From Polynucleobacter meluiroseus (GTDB taxonomy: Bacteria > Pseudomonadota > Gammaproteobacteria > Burkholderiales > Burkholderiaceae), in the NCBI GenBank assembly GCA_943329505.2, contig CALQED020000075.1, forward strand, positions 1 to 6,419: DNA of 6,419 nt, written 5' to 3'. This document shows positions 1 to 6,419 of this stretch, one piece after another. The position numbers and the translations under genes are program-made. The notes under the pieces are model-generated. The model was not told the origin of the DNA. It did not search any database and was given only the letters and a program-made list of their open reading frames with translations. How positions within the stretch are numbered: position 1 is the stretch's first letter; every line of letters starts with the position of its first letter.

Positions 1-1
1 T

Positions 2-631
2 GGAAAAATTCAGAATGCACAGTGGCTTGCTCAGGGCACGATCTATCCGGATGTGATTGAGTCAGCAGGTAAAGGCAAAAAGGGTGCGCATACGATCAAG
101 AGTCACCACAATGTGGGCGGCTTACCTGAAGATATGCATCTCAAGTTGCTCGAACCTTTGCGCGAGTTATTTAAAGATGAAGTGCGCGAACTCGGTGTGG
201 GATTAGGGTTGCCGCGTGAGATGGTATATCGCCATCCATTCCCTGGCCCAGGCTTGGGTGTTCGTATTTTGGGTGAAGTCAAGGCAGAATTTGCCAGCCT
301 ACTACAACGTGCTGACGCTATCTTTATTGAGGAATTACGCAACACGATTGATGAAGTAAGTCAGAAGTCTTGGTACGACTTAACCAGCCAAGCCTTTGCA
401 GTATTTCTCCCGGTAAAGTCAGTGGGCGTGATGGGCGATGGCAGAACGTATGAATATGTTGTGGCACTCAGAGCAGTGCAAACTCAAGACTTTATGACTG
501 CCCATTGGGCGCACTTACCACATGAATTATTAGGCAAAGTCTCCAATCGCATCATTAATGAAGTGCGTGGTATCAACCGCGTGGTTTACGACATCAGCGG
601 AAAGCCGCCTGCAACGATTGAGTGGGAATAA
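2..631 (+). CDS. guaA: GMP synthase (glutamine-hydrolysing), C-terminal part, 5' end cut by window edge
   Basis: GuaA aminates XMP to GMP in the cytoplasm, using ATP and ammonia from glutamine; it is the last step of guanine nucleotide synthesis. The open frame enters at base 2 and gives 209 residues, about the last two fifths of a protein of roughly 525. The GTG at 53 lies inside the gene and is not a start: the frame reads through it, and the upstream residues [15 protein letters not shown] are typical GuaA. Visible hallmarks are [10 protein letters not shown] (fragment residues 33-42), the loop [12 protein letters not shown] (about 77-88), [20 protein letters not shown], and the C-terminus [10 protein letters not shown], which belongs to the dimerisation and XMP-binding region. 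The glutamine amidotransferase domain and most of the ATP pyrophosphatase domain lie off the left edge. No frameshift or missing motif is seen. The TAA stop abuts the stop of the convergent gene, and no intrinsic terminator is visible. Confidence 0.97.
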   Translation, partial: GKIQNAQWLAQGTIYPDVIESAGKGKKGAHTIKSHHNVGGLPEDMHLKLLEPLRELFKDEVRELGVGLGLPREMVYRHPFPGPGLGVRILGEVKAEFASLLQRADAIFIEELRNTIDEVSQKSWYDLTSQAFAVFLPVKSVGVMGDGRTYEYVVALRAVQTQDFMTAHWAHLPHELLGKVSNRIINEVRGINRVVYDISGKPPATIEWE

Positions 632-2014
632 TTACTTCAGTAGATCACTGAGCACGGCAACATCCGGCATCGTTGGCAAAGAAATAATAGCTTCAATGAA
701 TTGACGCAATTTCTCATTAGGAAGGCGACTACTCAATTCTGATTCTGCTCTAGCAATATGATCTTGAAGGTTAAAGGGTCTGGCAATGCTTCCTTTGGGC
801 GATACCACAAACGCACTCAATTGTTGGCCATTTCTCAAGGTGACAATGACCTTAGCGCTCACTGACTCTTCTGAGCTAGTCTTCTCTACCTCTTCATCTA
901 ACTCGCACCTGACCAACTGGGTGAAATGCATGACCTTTGGGTCTTGTAAGCCCATGACAAAATCATCAATTCCAAAAGAGAAAGTGCTGTTGCTTGATTT
1001 GCGCAACAAGCTGAGTGCAATCGCAAAAGGGGCGCTCATTTGGGCTGCCTGCAAATCAGTAGGATGATTAGTTGTTAGGCGTCCTTGAATAACTTTAGGT
1101 ATGCCTAGATAGATTGATTCAATCTCGGCGGCATCAAAGTTAGGGTGACTACGAATTTCAGTGCTTGCCTCAATTGCCGAAAGCACGCGTGCACTGCAAG
1201 CGTGGGGTTTAACAGCTACTTCTGCAATTCGAAATTTTTTTCCTAGGCCATGCTCAAGCAAAGAAAAATCTACTGCATCAGCATAAGCCCTAGCAAAACC
1301 ATCTTTACCTTCAAAAATATCAAGTGGTCCTGTAAAGCCAGATTCCACTAAAAGGGCTGCTTTGGTTCCAGAGCTGGCTGCCTGAGCAGCATGTAAACGC
1401 TTGACTGTTGAACCAGAGTGATAAAACTGAGTGAGCCCACCCGCGAAGGAAGCGGCAATACCTAGGCTGGCAGCAATGGATTTTTCGGCTGCAGGGCCTG
1501 GAAAGATTAACTTTGCTGCAGTCACTGCTGAGCCAAATACACCGATAGTAGAGGTGCTTTGAAAGCCTCTGCCAAAGTGGCTAGGTTGAATACAAAGTGC
1601 CAAACGGATCATGGCCTCATAACCTGCAGCAATTGCTGCTAAAACTTCTGCGCCAGATTGATGTCGAGCCTGGCCAATTGCTAATCCCGTGGAAAACATA
1701 ATGCAACCAGGATGCAGCATTGCGCCTACATGAACATCATCGGCATCTAAGCTGCCGGCATATAAAGTATTGAGAAAAGTAGTGCTGACGGGATCATAGT
1801 GCGCATCAGAAAATAAAACGGGACTACTTCCTTTTCCTGCGGTGCCTTGGGCATAGCTGCGCCCCCATTGACTCCACTCCATACGCTCGCCAATAGAGGC
1901 AACACGGAAGTAATCTAAGGCGAAGTGAATTAATGATTCTTGAATCGGCGATGGTAGATCGCTAAATTGCAAGTTTGCCGCGAATTTTGAAATGATCTGG
2001 GTAGCTTGAGTCAT
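632..2014 (-). CDS. MmgE/PrpD family protein A (2-methylcitrate dehydratase-like fold)
   Basis: This 460-residue protein has the usual length of the MmgE/PrpD family, which includes 2-methylcitrate dehydratase, cis-aconitate decarboxylase (ACOD1) and iminodisuccinate epimerase. It is cytoplasmic, with no signal peptide. Seen in order: a helical start with DYFRVAS (34-40), where most members have a DTLGVALAG-like stretch; the acidic site SLDADDVH (D90, D92, D93, H95) followed by HPG (H101); RGFQSTSTIGVFG (149-161); STVKRLH with K205; and VKPHACS with K269, H271 and C273. K205 and K269 match ACOD1 K207 and K272 by eye. Q152 falls where ACOD1 has catalytic H159. The C-terminal part (TLRNG, VVSPKGS) is typical of the family's small domain. 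It is last in a leftward operon, 13 bases after the stop of paralogue B. There is no Shine-Dalgarno sequence near the ATG: the leader is a pyrimidine run, and an AAGGA lies 18 bases away, so translational coupling is likely. Substrate unknown. Confidence 0.9.
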   Translation of the reverse strand: MTQATQIISKFAANLQFSDLPSPIQESLIHFALDYFRVASIGERMEWSQWGRSYAQGTAGKGSSPVLFSDAHYDPVSTTFLNTLYAGSLDADDVHVGAMLHPGCIMFSTGLAIGQARHQSGAEVLAAIAAGYEAMIRLALCIQPSHFGRGFQSTSTIGVFGSAVTAAKLIFPGPAAEKSIAASLGIAASFAGGLTQFYHSGSTVKRLHAAQAASSGTKAALLVESGFTGPLDIFEGKDGFARAYADAVDFSLLEHGLGKKFRIAEVAVKPHACSARVLSAIEASTEIRSHPNFDAAEIESIYLGIPKVIQGRLTTNHPTDLQAAQMSAPFAIALSLLRKSSNSTFSFGIDDFVMGLQDPKVMHFTQLVRCELDEEVEKTSSEESVSAKVIVTLRNGQQLSAFVVSPKGSIARPFNLQDHIARAESELSSRLPNEKLRQFIEAIISLPTMPDVAVLSDLLK

Positions 2015-2027
2015 ATATTGAGAGAGA

Positions 2028-3422
2028 TTATTTCCTTAAGGCAAATAGGGGGTGTAAATCTTTAAGACCTTCTACCCCATAAGCTTCTTGTAGCCAAGCC
2101 TTGCATTTGGTTTCACCTAACATCTTGGCACTTAAAGCCAGAAAACGCGCTGCTACCTCATCCGTAGTCATCGGATTTTGGGGGCAACCCTTAGGACTAA
2201 CGACAAAATACTCTTGATTGCTGCCATCATGCATATGTACAGTCACTCTTCCAGAAACTGATTCACTCGTGGTGCACTTTTCTACTTCCGCATCTACTAC
2301 GCAAGTGGTACGTCGACATAAATCCCAAACAGACTCCATCTGCAGAGCAGATTCATAATCATCAACCGATAAAGCTAGTGGGATTGGCTTGTCTGGGCCC
2401 AGCACAAATGTCATAGCAACTGCAAATGGTGTACTCAACTGAGCCTGCTGGATATCAATAGGATTATTTGAGGCCAACTTACTCATCATGGCCCCATGAA
2501 CACCGATCGTAATAGACTGTATGTCTTGAGCCTTGATACCTGAGATTAATAAAAAGTTAGCTGCTTCAATAGCGGCTTGCATACGCACACTACCAACATG
2601 AGGCTTTAATGAAACCCATTCAGTTGGAAAATCGACACCTAAATTTTCAATAGATACTTTTGGATCGAATCGATCAGAGAATGCCCGCGCAAAACCTTGA
2701 GTGCCTTCAATCGCATCATGTGGGCCAGTTAGCCCAGCATGTGCCAATAATGCAGCCTCAACACCATTCGCTGCAGCCTTGCCGGCATGAAAGCGTTTAA
2801 TGTCAGAGCCCGAGACGAAAAATTGTGAGAGGCCACAAGAAAATGTTGCCGCAATACCAAGAGCATTGCTACAGCCTTCGGGAGATAATTTCAGCAAACG
2901 CGCACAGGCTGCTGCTGCGCCAAATACACCGCAGGTAGGAGTTCCTTGAAAACCACGTAATGAATGTTCGGGTTGTATCGACATACCAATCCGAATAGCA
3001 GTCTCATAGCCCACCAATACTGCCGTGAGCAATTCTTCACCCGTACATTTCACGAACTCTGCCATTGCTAAAGCTGCAGGCCAAATCACTACCCCGGGAT
3101 GAATAATGGCAGCTACGTGAGAATCATCCCAATCGAGACTACCGGCAGCCACCCCATTAATAAAAGCAGCCCTAGCAATATCTACTTTGGTATCTGTGTA
3201 TAAAACACTAGCCTCTTGATTGGATGCATGAAATTGATAAAGCTGAGTTACTGCATTTGTCCATGGGCGATCTTGTCCGGCTGATGCGGCACGAAAATAA
3301 TCAATCATCAACACTGGCATCAAACTCTTGATCTTAGGAGTCGCCTCTTTCCACTGAAATGTAGCAACAAATTTACCTAATGTTTTAGTAACTGGTAGAG
3401 CATTTATTGCAGGATGATTCAT
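2028..3422 (-). CDS. MmgE/PrpD family protein B (paralogue of the next gene)
   Basis: From the ATG at 3422 the product is 464 residues. A TTG one codon upstream (3425) also opens the frame, but TAAGG at 3433-3429 sits 6 bases before the ATG, which favours the ATG. The family marks run in the same order as in protein A: IDYFRAAS (40-47), SLDWDDSH (D97, D99, D100, H102) and HPG (H108), RGFQGTPTCGVFG (156-168), SDIKRFH (K209), and LKPHVGS (K273, H275). Both lysines expected from cis-aconitate decarboxylase are present, but the residue matching its H159 is Q159. The usual Cys after the second lysine (C273 in protein A) is replaced by Gly here. Similarity to protein A runs the whole length, including EVEK...SESVS and FVVSPKG near the C-terminus, so this is an old tandem duplication. 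It lies 8 bases after the receptor gene and 13 before paralogue A. A cytoplasmic dehydratase, epimerase or decarboxylase of a polycarboxylate is likely; the substrate is not identified. Confidence 0.9.
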   Translation of the reverse strand: MNHPAINALPVTKTLGKFVATFQWKEATPKIKSLMPVLMIDYFRAASAGQDRPWTNAVTQLYQFHASNQEASVLYTDTKVDIARAAFINGVAAGSLDWDDSHVAAIIHPGVVIWPAALAMAEFVKCTGEELLTAVLVGYETAIRIGMSIQPEHSLRGFQGTPTCGVFGAAAACARLLKLSPEGCSNALGIAATFSCGLSQFFVSGSDIKRFHAGKAAANGVEAALLAHAGLTGPHDAIEGTQGFARAFSDRFDPKVSIENLGVDFPTEWVSLKPHVGSVRMQAAIEAANFLLISGIKAQDIQSITIGVHGAMMSKLASNNPIDIQQAQLSTPFAVAMTFVLGPDKPIPLALSVDDYESALQMESVWDLCRRTTCVVDAEVEKCTTSESVSGRVTVHMHDGSNQEYFVVSPKGCPQNPMTTDEVAARFLALSAKMLGETKCKAWLQEAYGVEGLKDLHPLFALRK

Positions 3423-3428
3423 CAAAAA

Positions 3429-3433
3429 CCTTA
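3429..3433 (-). promoter_or_regulatory. Ribosome binding site of PrpD-like gene B
   Basis: TAAGG on the minus strand lies 6 bases before the ATG at 3422 and overlaps the TAA stop of the upstream receptor gene (3433-3431). This decides the ATG over the TTG at 3425, which would be only 3 bases from the site. It also ties translation of this gene to termination on the receptor gene. Confidence 0.6.
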
Positions 3434-4417
3434 ATTAGAAGTAATATTGCCGGCTTTAATAACCTTGCCCCATTTTGCAAAATCTAATTGCAAATAAGCA
3501 GCTAAATCTCCTGGACTACCGCCCCCAACTTCAATTCCTTCTTCGATAAAACGTTTTCTTAGCTCTGGTGACTTCAATGCTTTATTGAGCTCAAGATTCA
3601 AGCGCGTGACTATCTCAGACGGCATATCAGCCGGCCCAAAAAGACCCCACCATTGATTTGATTCAAAACCAGGTAGGCCAGACTCAGCTAGGGTTGGTAG
3701 TTCAGGGGCAATTTTGATGCGCTTGGTACTGGTAACTCCTAAAGCTTTTAGTTTTCCAGACTTCACCATTGGCCCTACGCTAGCATATGCAGCAAATAAT
3801 AGAGAAACTTGTCCACCGGCAACATCTACTACTGCTGGTGCAGCACCTTTATATGGCACGTGCAAAAATTCAACACCGCTAGCCTGTTGGTAAAGCTCAC
3901 CAGTCAAATGACTCAGCGTGCCGCTACCATTGGATGCAAAAGTATAAAAATTGGGTTTTGCTTTCGCAGCTGCAATTAACTCAGAGGAATTTTTAAATGG
4001 CAGAGTTGGATTAATTACTAATACATTTGGCGAGTAACCAATAAAGCCAATAGGCGTGAAACTCTTAATGGGATCAAACCCTAGCTTTGCATTCAAATGC
4101 GGATTAATAGACATCGTGCTACTGGAGGTCAAAAGCAGGGTATAGCCATCTGGCGCAGCTCGCGATACAAATTGCGCACCAATGCCACCACCAGCACCCG
4201 GTTTGTTATCAACTACAAAGCTACTTTTAAAATTCTCAGTTAGTTGTTGAGAAACCAAGCGGACAACCACATCTGCGGCCCCACCAGGAGGAAACGGTGT
4301 GACAACCTGAACGGGGCGACTTGGATAACTGTCTGCGTGAGTGAATCCTGAATGTATCAGGATGAGCAAAAATAGATAGAATTTATATTGAGTAAGTAAG
4401 CGCATTTGTTTTTTCAT
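3431..4417 (-). CDS. Bug/TctC family periplasmic solute receptor 1 (tripartite tricarboxylate transporter)
   Basis: This 328-residue protein has the standard length for a Bug receptor, the periplasmic binding subunit of tripartite tricarboxylate transporters, which bind mono-, di- or tricarboxylates and related small molecules. The N-terminus has basic residues, a hydrophobic core (about 12-21) and a likely signal peptidase site THA|DS after residue 28. The mature part starts YPSRPVQVV, followed by the ligand loop PFPPGGAAD (41-49), then VVDNKPGAGGGIGA, PDGYTLLL, GSGTLSHL, HVPYKGAAPA and LPTLAESGLPGFE, all typical of the family. It is the first gene of the leftward operon, so it likely captures the substrate of the PrpD-like enzymes. 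No TctA or TctB permease gene is in the window, which is common for Bug receptors. The ATG at 4417 has only a weak GAG 4 bases upstream. The ATG at 4405 (residue 5) would also leave a good signal peptide and cannot be excluded. The ligand cannot be told from sequence. Confidence 0.93.
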   Translation of the reverse strand: MKKQMRLLTQYKFYLFLLILIHSGFTHADSYPSRPVQVVTPFPPGGAADVVVRLVSQQLTENFKSSFVVDNKPGAGGGIGAQFVSRAAPDGYTLLLTSSSTMSINPHLNAKLGFDPIKSFTPIGFIGYSPNVLVINPTLPFKNSSELIAAAKAKPNFYTFASNGSGTLSHLTGELYQQASGVEFLHVPYKGAAPAVVDVAGGQVSLLFAAYASVGPMVKSGKLKALGVTSTKRIKIAPELPTLAESGLPGFESNQWWGLFGPADMPSEIVTRLNLELNKALKSPELRKRFIEEGIEVGGGSPGDLAAYLQLDFAKWGKVIKAGNITSN

Positions 4418-4541
4418 TGATCTCGATTGGTTATTTTATAACGCCCGATTTATTAAGTGCATTGAAAAAAACGGCTCTCGAGTCTCGTTTCAAGTCCATC
4501 ATGTAATATTCTTGAATAACCACCCATAGGTCTTAACCAAG
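4418..4541. promoter_or_regulatory. Divergent promoter region between the two receptor genes
   Basis: These 124 bases must hold the promoters of both transcription units. For the leftward operon, TATAAAAT on the minus strand (4440-4433) could serve as a -10 box, but no good -35 lies 16-18 bases upstream and the leader would be only about 10 bases. For the rightward pair, TAATAT (4504-4509) is a possible -10, again without a recognisable -35. Poor -35 boxes on both sides would fit activator-dependent promoters. The individual boxes are weak guesses; that the region holds two promoters follows from the gene layout. Confidence 0.6.
4469..4490. promoter_or_regulatory. Imperfect palindrome, candidate operator for a shared regulator
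   Basis: The stretch has the form AAACG-N3-CTCGAG-N3-CGTTT, with 16 of 22 positions symmetric. Its centre (between 4479 and 4480) is the exact midpoint of the divergent intergenic region. A second, slightly offset pair, TTGAAA (4462-4467) and TTTCAA (4488-4493), surrounds or overlaps it. A dimeric regulator binding here could control both operons. No regulator gene is in the window, so the protein family is unknown, and chance symmetry around CTCGAG is possible. Confidence 0.35.
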
Positions 4542-5519
4542 ATGATCAAGATAATTTTTCAAGCTCTTTTACTTGCATTAGTTTTTAGCCAGCATTGCAG
4601 CGCACAAAACTCATCGCAAACTTATCCTAATAAGCCGGTATCTATCATCGTGACTTATGCGCCTGGTGGCTTGGGGGACGTTCTAGCGAGAAGATTAGCT
4701 GAAAAACTCAGTGTTCGAACTAAGCAGTCTTTTGTAGTGGAAAACAAGCCTGGCGCCACTGGGGCATTAGGAACTCGTTTTGTTGCTAAATCTAAAGCAG
4801 ATGGCTATACCTTATTGCTAGGTCAAACAGGCGAAATGGTTATCAATCCCTTGGTCAATAAAGATGTTGGATATGAGCCAGCTAAAGATTTTAAGCAGAT
4901 TGCACTGATTGGTGAAGCCCCGTTGATTCTAGTTTCCCCGGGGAACTCAAGCTACCGCACACTTCCTGAATTTATTAAGCTAGCAAAATCCAAATCGGGC
5001 GAAATGACCTACGCATCATCTGGAAGTGGTACGCCAGGGCATCTAGCGGCAGTCGCCCTAGTTCAGGATATGAATATCAATATGACACATGCGCCTTATA
5101 AAGGGGCAGGCCAAGCTCTAACAGACTTGCTTGGAGGACATGTAGATATCTTTTTCTCTAGCGCCCCGGCAGTATTGCCGCATATTGAAAGTAAAACGCT
5201 CAGAGCGCTTGCGGTTTCCTCAGAGAAAAGAATGGCAGTTCTTCCAGAGGTCCATACAGTGTCAGAAGATGCGATACGGGGATTTAACTTCACGCTTTGG
5301 GGAGGTGTCTTTGCTCCAGCAGGTACCCCCAATGCCATCACGAACTATTTGAATACCGAAATCAATGAAGTCCTAAAAGACCCAGCTTTCACTACTCAAC
5401 TTGAAAAGGACGGTATTCTTATCAAACCAAACTCATCAGCTGAGTTCGGAGATTTGATGAAACGTGAAACTATTAAATACACTAAGCTCCTCAAAACGAT
5501 TGAGATTAAGAGCGAGTAA
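4542..5519 (+). CDS. Bug/TctC family periplasmic solute receptor 2
   Basis: This second Bug receptor has 325 residues and is clearly divergent from receptor 1. The N-terminus MIKIIFQALLLALVFS forms a signal peptide with a likely cut CSA|QN after residue 21; the Cys at 19 does not sit in a convincing lipobox, so it is probably a soluble periplasmic protein. Family marks are YPNKPVSIIV, the ligand loop YAPGGLGD (39-46), VVENKPGATGALG, ADGYTLLLGQ, SGSGTPGHLA, HAPYKGAGQALTDLLGGHVD, and FAPAGTPNAI. It differs from receptor 1 in the ligand loops (LGD against AAD; GQTGEMVINP against TSSSTMSINP), so a different ligand is plausible. It is transcribed away from receptor 1 and is followed 61 bases later by an amidohydrolase on the same strand, probably in the same operon. 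The start at 4542 has only an AGG 11 bases upstream, a poor ribosome site; an in-frame stop at 4527 limits extension. The ligand is unknown. Confidence 0.93.
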   Translation: MIKIIFQALLLALVFSQHCSAQNSSQTYPNKPVSIIVTYAPGGLGDVLARRLAEKLSVRTKQSFVVENKPGATGALGTRFVAKSKADGYTLLLGQTGEMVINPLVNKDVGYEPAKDFKQIALIGEAPLILVSPGNSSYRTLPEFIKLAKSKSGEMTYASSGSGTPGHLAAVALVQDMNINMTHAPYKGAGQALTDLLGGHVDIFFSSAPAVLPHIESKTLRALAVSSEKRMAVLPEVHTVSEDAIRGFNFTLWGGVFAPAGTPNAITNYLNTEINEVLKDPAFTTQLEKDGILIKPNSSAEFGDLMKRETIKYTKLLKTIEIKSE

Positions 5520-5580
5520 ATTTATCTCAATAGCTATATGAATCGCACCCATATCAATTTGATCATTCAAATGGCTGCCG

Positions 5581-6419
5581 ATGTCTGATTTCGAAGTGCC
5601 AATGGGGGCATGTGATTGCCATGTTCATGTCATTGGCCCTCAATCTCAATACCCGATGGTCTCAGACCGAGTCTATACCCCGCCAGAATGTGGTGTAGAT
5701 CAACTCAAGATTTACCTCAAGCAGCTCAAGCTTGCGAGAGTTGTGCTTATTCAGCCTAGTTTTTATGGCAGAGATAACACTTATCAATTACTAGCTACTC
5801 AGGAAATAGGGAGTACTGCTCGTGCAGTCATTGTGATTGATGACAAAACAAGTGATCGAGAGCTTGCTCAAATGGTTTCTATGGGCGCCCAAGGTGTTCG
5901 CATGAATTTATCTACCTCAGGAGTATTAGATCCCGAGATTGCACGCCGACAATTAATCCAGTTAGCCGAACGCATTCAAGACTTTGGTCTTCATATTCAG
6001 ATCTATTCATCACCTCAAATATTTGCAGGCATTGCTAAAACCATTTACACCTTGCCAGTACCAGTTGTTTTTGATCACTTTGCATCTATCCCGGCTGCAG
6101 GTTTCCAAGCATCGCGTGAGCTTCCGGTGATTCTGGATTTACTCAAATCAGGGCAGATTTATATTAAGTTATCTGGGGTATACCGTATCTCTAGTGCAAA
6201 TCCAGACTATGCTGAGGTAAAAGATTTGGCACAGCGATATGTAGATACTAATCCTGATCGAATACTGTGGGCCAGTGACTGGCCCCATACCAATACTCTG
6301 CCAGGCATACCAGCAAGTCAAACAACACCCTACAGAACTGTGGATGACAAAAAAGTATTGCAACTACTGCCTCAATGGATTCCAGATCGGCACGATCTTC
6401 TCAAAGTATTTGTAAGCAA
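5581..6419 (+). CDS. Amidohydrolase family protein, 2-pyrone-4,6-dicarboxylate lactonase-like, 3' end cut by window edge
   Basis: The frame opens at ATG 5581 and is still open at the right edge, giving 279 complete codons. Members of this group are about 290 residues, so little is missing; the last residues LLKVFVS usually precede an NPA.LYGF-like ending. It is a TIM-barrel hydrolase of the Amidohydro_2 type, the group of LigI (2-pyrone-4,6-dicarboxylate hydrolase) and related lactonases. Visible features are ACDCHVHVIGP with the H14-x-H16 pair, VLIQPSFYG, QGVRMNLS, VVFDHFAS (D165, H166), IKLSGVYR, and LWASDWPHTN with the catalytic Asp at 233. No signal peptide is seen, so it acts in the cytoplasm. 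An in-frame stop at 5560-5562 bars a longer start; ATG 5602 is a shorter alternative. No clear Shine-Dalgarno sequence is present. Following a Bug receptor, it likely hydrolyses a lactone or ring-derived carboxylate taken up by that route; the precise substrate is inference. Confidence 0.9.
   Translation, partial: MSDFEVPMGACDCHVHVIGPQSQYPMVSDRVYTPPECGVDQLKIYLKQLKLARVVLIQPSFYGRDNTYQLLATQEIGSTARAVIVIDDKTSDRELAQMVSMGAQGVRMNLSTSGVLDPEIARRQLIQLAERIQDFGLHIQIYSSPQIFAGIAKTIYTLPVPVVFDHFASIPAAGFQASRELPVILDLLKSGQIYIKLSGVYRISSANPDYAEVKDLAQRYVDTNPDRILWASDWPHTNTLPGIPASQTTPYRTVDDKKVLQLLPQWIPDRHDLLKVFVS

Noticed and set aside
53..55. GTG as a start codon for the first gene
   Set aside because: The frame continues upstream to base 2 with conserved GuaA sequence, so this is an internal valine.
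103..345. 80-codon frame on the minus strand
   Set aside because: Lies entirely inside guaA in the opposite orientation; the guaA reading is certain from its motifs.
786..1067. 93-codon frame on the plus strand
   Set aside because: Antisense to PrpD-like gene A, which has clear family motifs; the product resembles nothing.
4462..4467. TTGAAA as a -35 box for the rightward genes
   Set aside because: No -10-like hexamer lies 16-18 bases downstream.
5096..5341. 81-codon frame on the minus strand
   Set aside because: Antisense to receptor 2 and without its own promoter or ribosome site.
5557..5572. Inverted repeat ATTTGA-TCAT-TCAAAT between receptor 2 and the amidohydrolase
   Set aside because: Short AT-rich stem with no T run after it, so not a credible terminator or processing site.
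5538..5588. Small frame of 16 codons (MNRTHINLIIQMAADV) overlapping the start of the amidohydrolase, a possible leader peptide
   Set aside because: No ribosome binding site, no codon signature and no regulatory codon run; a frame of this size arises easily by chance.
6169..6363. 64-codon frame on the minus strand with a hydrophobic, Cys-rich product
   Set aside because: Antisense to the amidohydrolase stretch that holds the LWASDWPH catalytic motif; the hydrophobic look is a by-product of the opposite strand.

Overview
The window looks like bacterial chromosome from a betaproteobacterium, most likely order Burkholderiales. The evidence is a GuaA C-terminus that reads as betaproteobacterial, the presence of Bug/TctC periplasmic receptors (greatly expanded in Burkholderiales), and densely packed genes. 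Base composition is moderate to AT-leaning by eye, which would suit a low-GC member such as Polynucleobacter. That genus is an inference and was not tested.

Layout from left to right: (1) the 3' part of guaA (GMP synthase, + strand) runs in from the left edge and ends at 631. (2) A leftward three-gene operon covers 4417 to 632. It encodes a Bug/TctC solute receptor, then MmgE/PrpD family protein B, then MmgE/PrpD family protein A. Its last stop codon directly abuts the guaA stop codon, with no base between them. (3) A 124-bp divergent intergenic region (4418-4541) carries an imperfect palindrome at its exact midpoint. (4) A rightward pair follows: a second Bug/TctC receptor (4542-5519), then an amidohydrolase of the 2-pyrone-4,6-dicarboxylate lactonase-like group (from 5581), cut by the right edge a few residues before its expected end. 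Coding is nearly continuous and no stretch over 300 bases lacks a gene.

Apart from guaA, which is housekeeping, the five other genes read as one catabolic module for an unidentified organic acid. The two periplasmic receptors would capture carboxylates. The two PrpD-fold enzymes would carry out dehydration, isomerisation or decarboxylation on a polycarboxylate. The amidohydrolase would open a lactone or similar ring. No TctA/TctB membrane subunits lie in the window, so the receptors would need a permease encoded elsewhere. The substrate cannot be named from sequence alone. The most notable detail is that both PrpD paralogues have Gln where the related cis-aconitate decarboxylase has an active-site His, while the other main catalytic positions are kept. 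I saw no mobile element, CRISPR array, RNA gene or defence system.
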